From NCBI GenBank assembly GCA_903970295.1, contig CAJCHQ010000723.1, forward strand, positions 1 to 6,910: a DNA stretch of 6,910 nt. The letters are read 5' to 3'. Below, one piece after another: positions 6,840 to 6,910 of this stretch (position 1 is the stretch's first letter; each line of letters begins with the position of its first letter). Source of the stretch: Bryobacterales bacterium. GTDB taxonomy: Bacteria; Cyanobacteriota; Vampirovibrionia; Obscuribacterales; Obscuribacteraceae. Under the pieces are notes generated by a model. It made no database searches. It saw nothing but the letters and a program-made list of their open reading frames with translations, and was not told the DNA's origin. The position numbers were made by a program, and so were the translations under genes.

Positions 6840-6902
6840 TTCAATATTGGGGTCAAGGGCGGGCGAAGCCCGGCGAAGCGAACCCTTTACGCCAATATTG
6901 AA
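6840..6902. repeat. Palindromic element with 11-bp perfect ends and internal GC hairpins
   Basis: TTCAATATTGG (6840-6850) and CCAATATTGAA (6892-6902) are perfect inverted ends. Pairing continues inward with two mismatches to AAGGG (6855-6859) and CCCTT (6883-6887). Inside lie CGGGC-GAA-GCCCG (6860-6872) and a small GC-GAA-GC (6873-6879), so the whole 63 bp can fold as a branched structure. The GC-rich core with AT-rich ends differs from the flanks, and there is no T-run after it on either strand. This resembles REP- or MITE-type dispersed intergenic palindromes more than a terminator. Other genomic copies cannot be seen from here. Confidence 0.6.
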
Positions 6903-6910
6903 TCGAATAT

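Noticed and set aside
6840..6902. Integron attC site or CRISPR repeat
   Set aside because: The ends lack the GTTRRRY-type core of attC sites, and only one unit is visible, so no array exists here.

Overview
The window is a type VI secretion (T6SS) cargo island, read entirely on the + strand. It comes from a Gram-negative bacterium. The style of the Hcp and of the VgrG with a DUF2345 domain, together with moderate GC, suggests a betaproteobacterium of the Burkholderiales, perhaps Oxalobacteraceae. That placement is an inference, since there is no rRNA or other taxonomic marker here.

Layout: (1) The 3' part of hcp (1-475) encodes the tube protein; only a few N-terminal codons lie outside the window. 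(2) A 100-bp gap carries two hairpins, the first a good intrinsic terminator. (3) vgrG (576-3185) encodes an 869-aa spike with gp27/gp44-like, gp5 OB-fold, T6SS_Vgr and DUF2345 regions and a C-terminal extension that reads like a transthyretin-like cargo-docking domain. (4) A 699-aa protein (3200-5299) begins 14 bp after vgrG and joins LysM, a lytic-transglycosylase-like domain, a Pro/Thr/Ala-rich linker and an M23 (LytM) metallopeptidase. It is the probable anti-wall effector. (5) A Sec-exported, cysteine-rich protein (5349-6203) of unrecognised family is the candidate periplasmic immunity protein. (6) A 220-bp intergenic stretch holds a long hairpin (6284-6328). (7) A diverged, C-terminally truncated paralogue of the immunity candidate follows (6424-6834). 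It is broken close to a second long inverted repeat (6840-6902) that looks like a dispersed palindromic element.

Proposed working: Hcp and VgrG form the tube and spike. The VgrG tail docks the LysM/SLT/M23 protein, which after delivery to a target periplasm would cut both glycan strands and peptide crosslinks. The exported protein(s) downstream would protect the producer and its kin in the periplasm. Base composition shifts by eye from the GC-richer hcp/vgrG body to more AT-rich DNA from about position 2880 onward. This fits a swappable module made of VgrG tail, effector and immunity gene. The effector and immunity functions are inferred from domains and gene order, not demonstrated.
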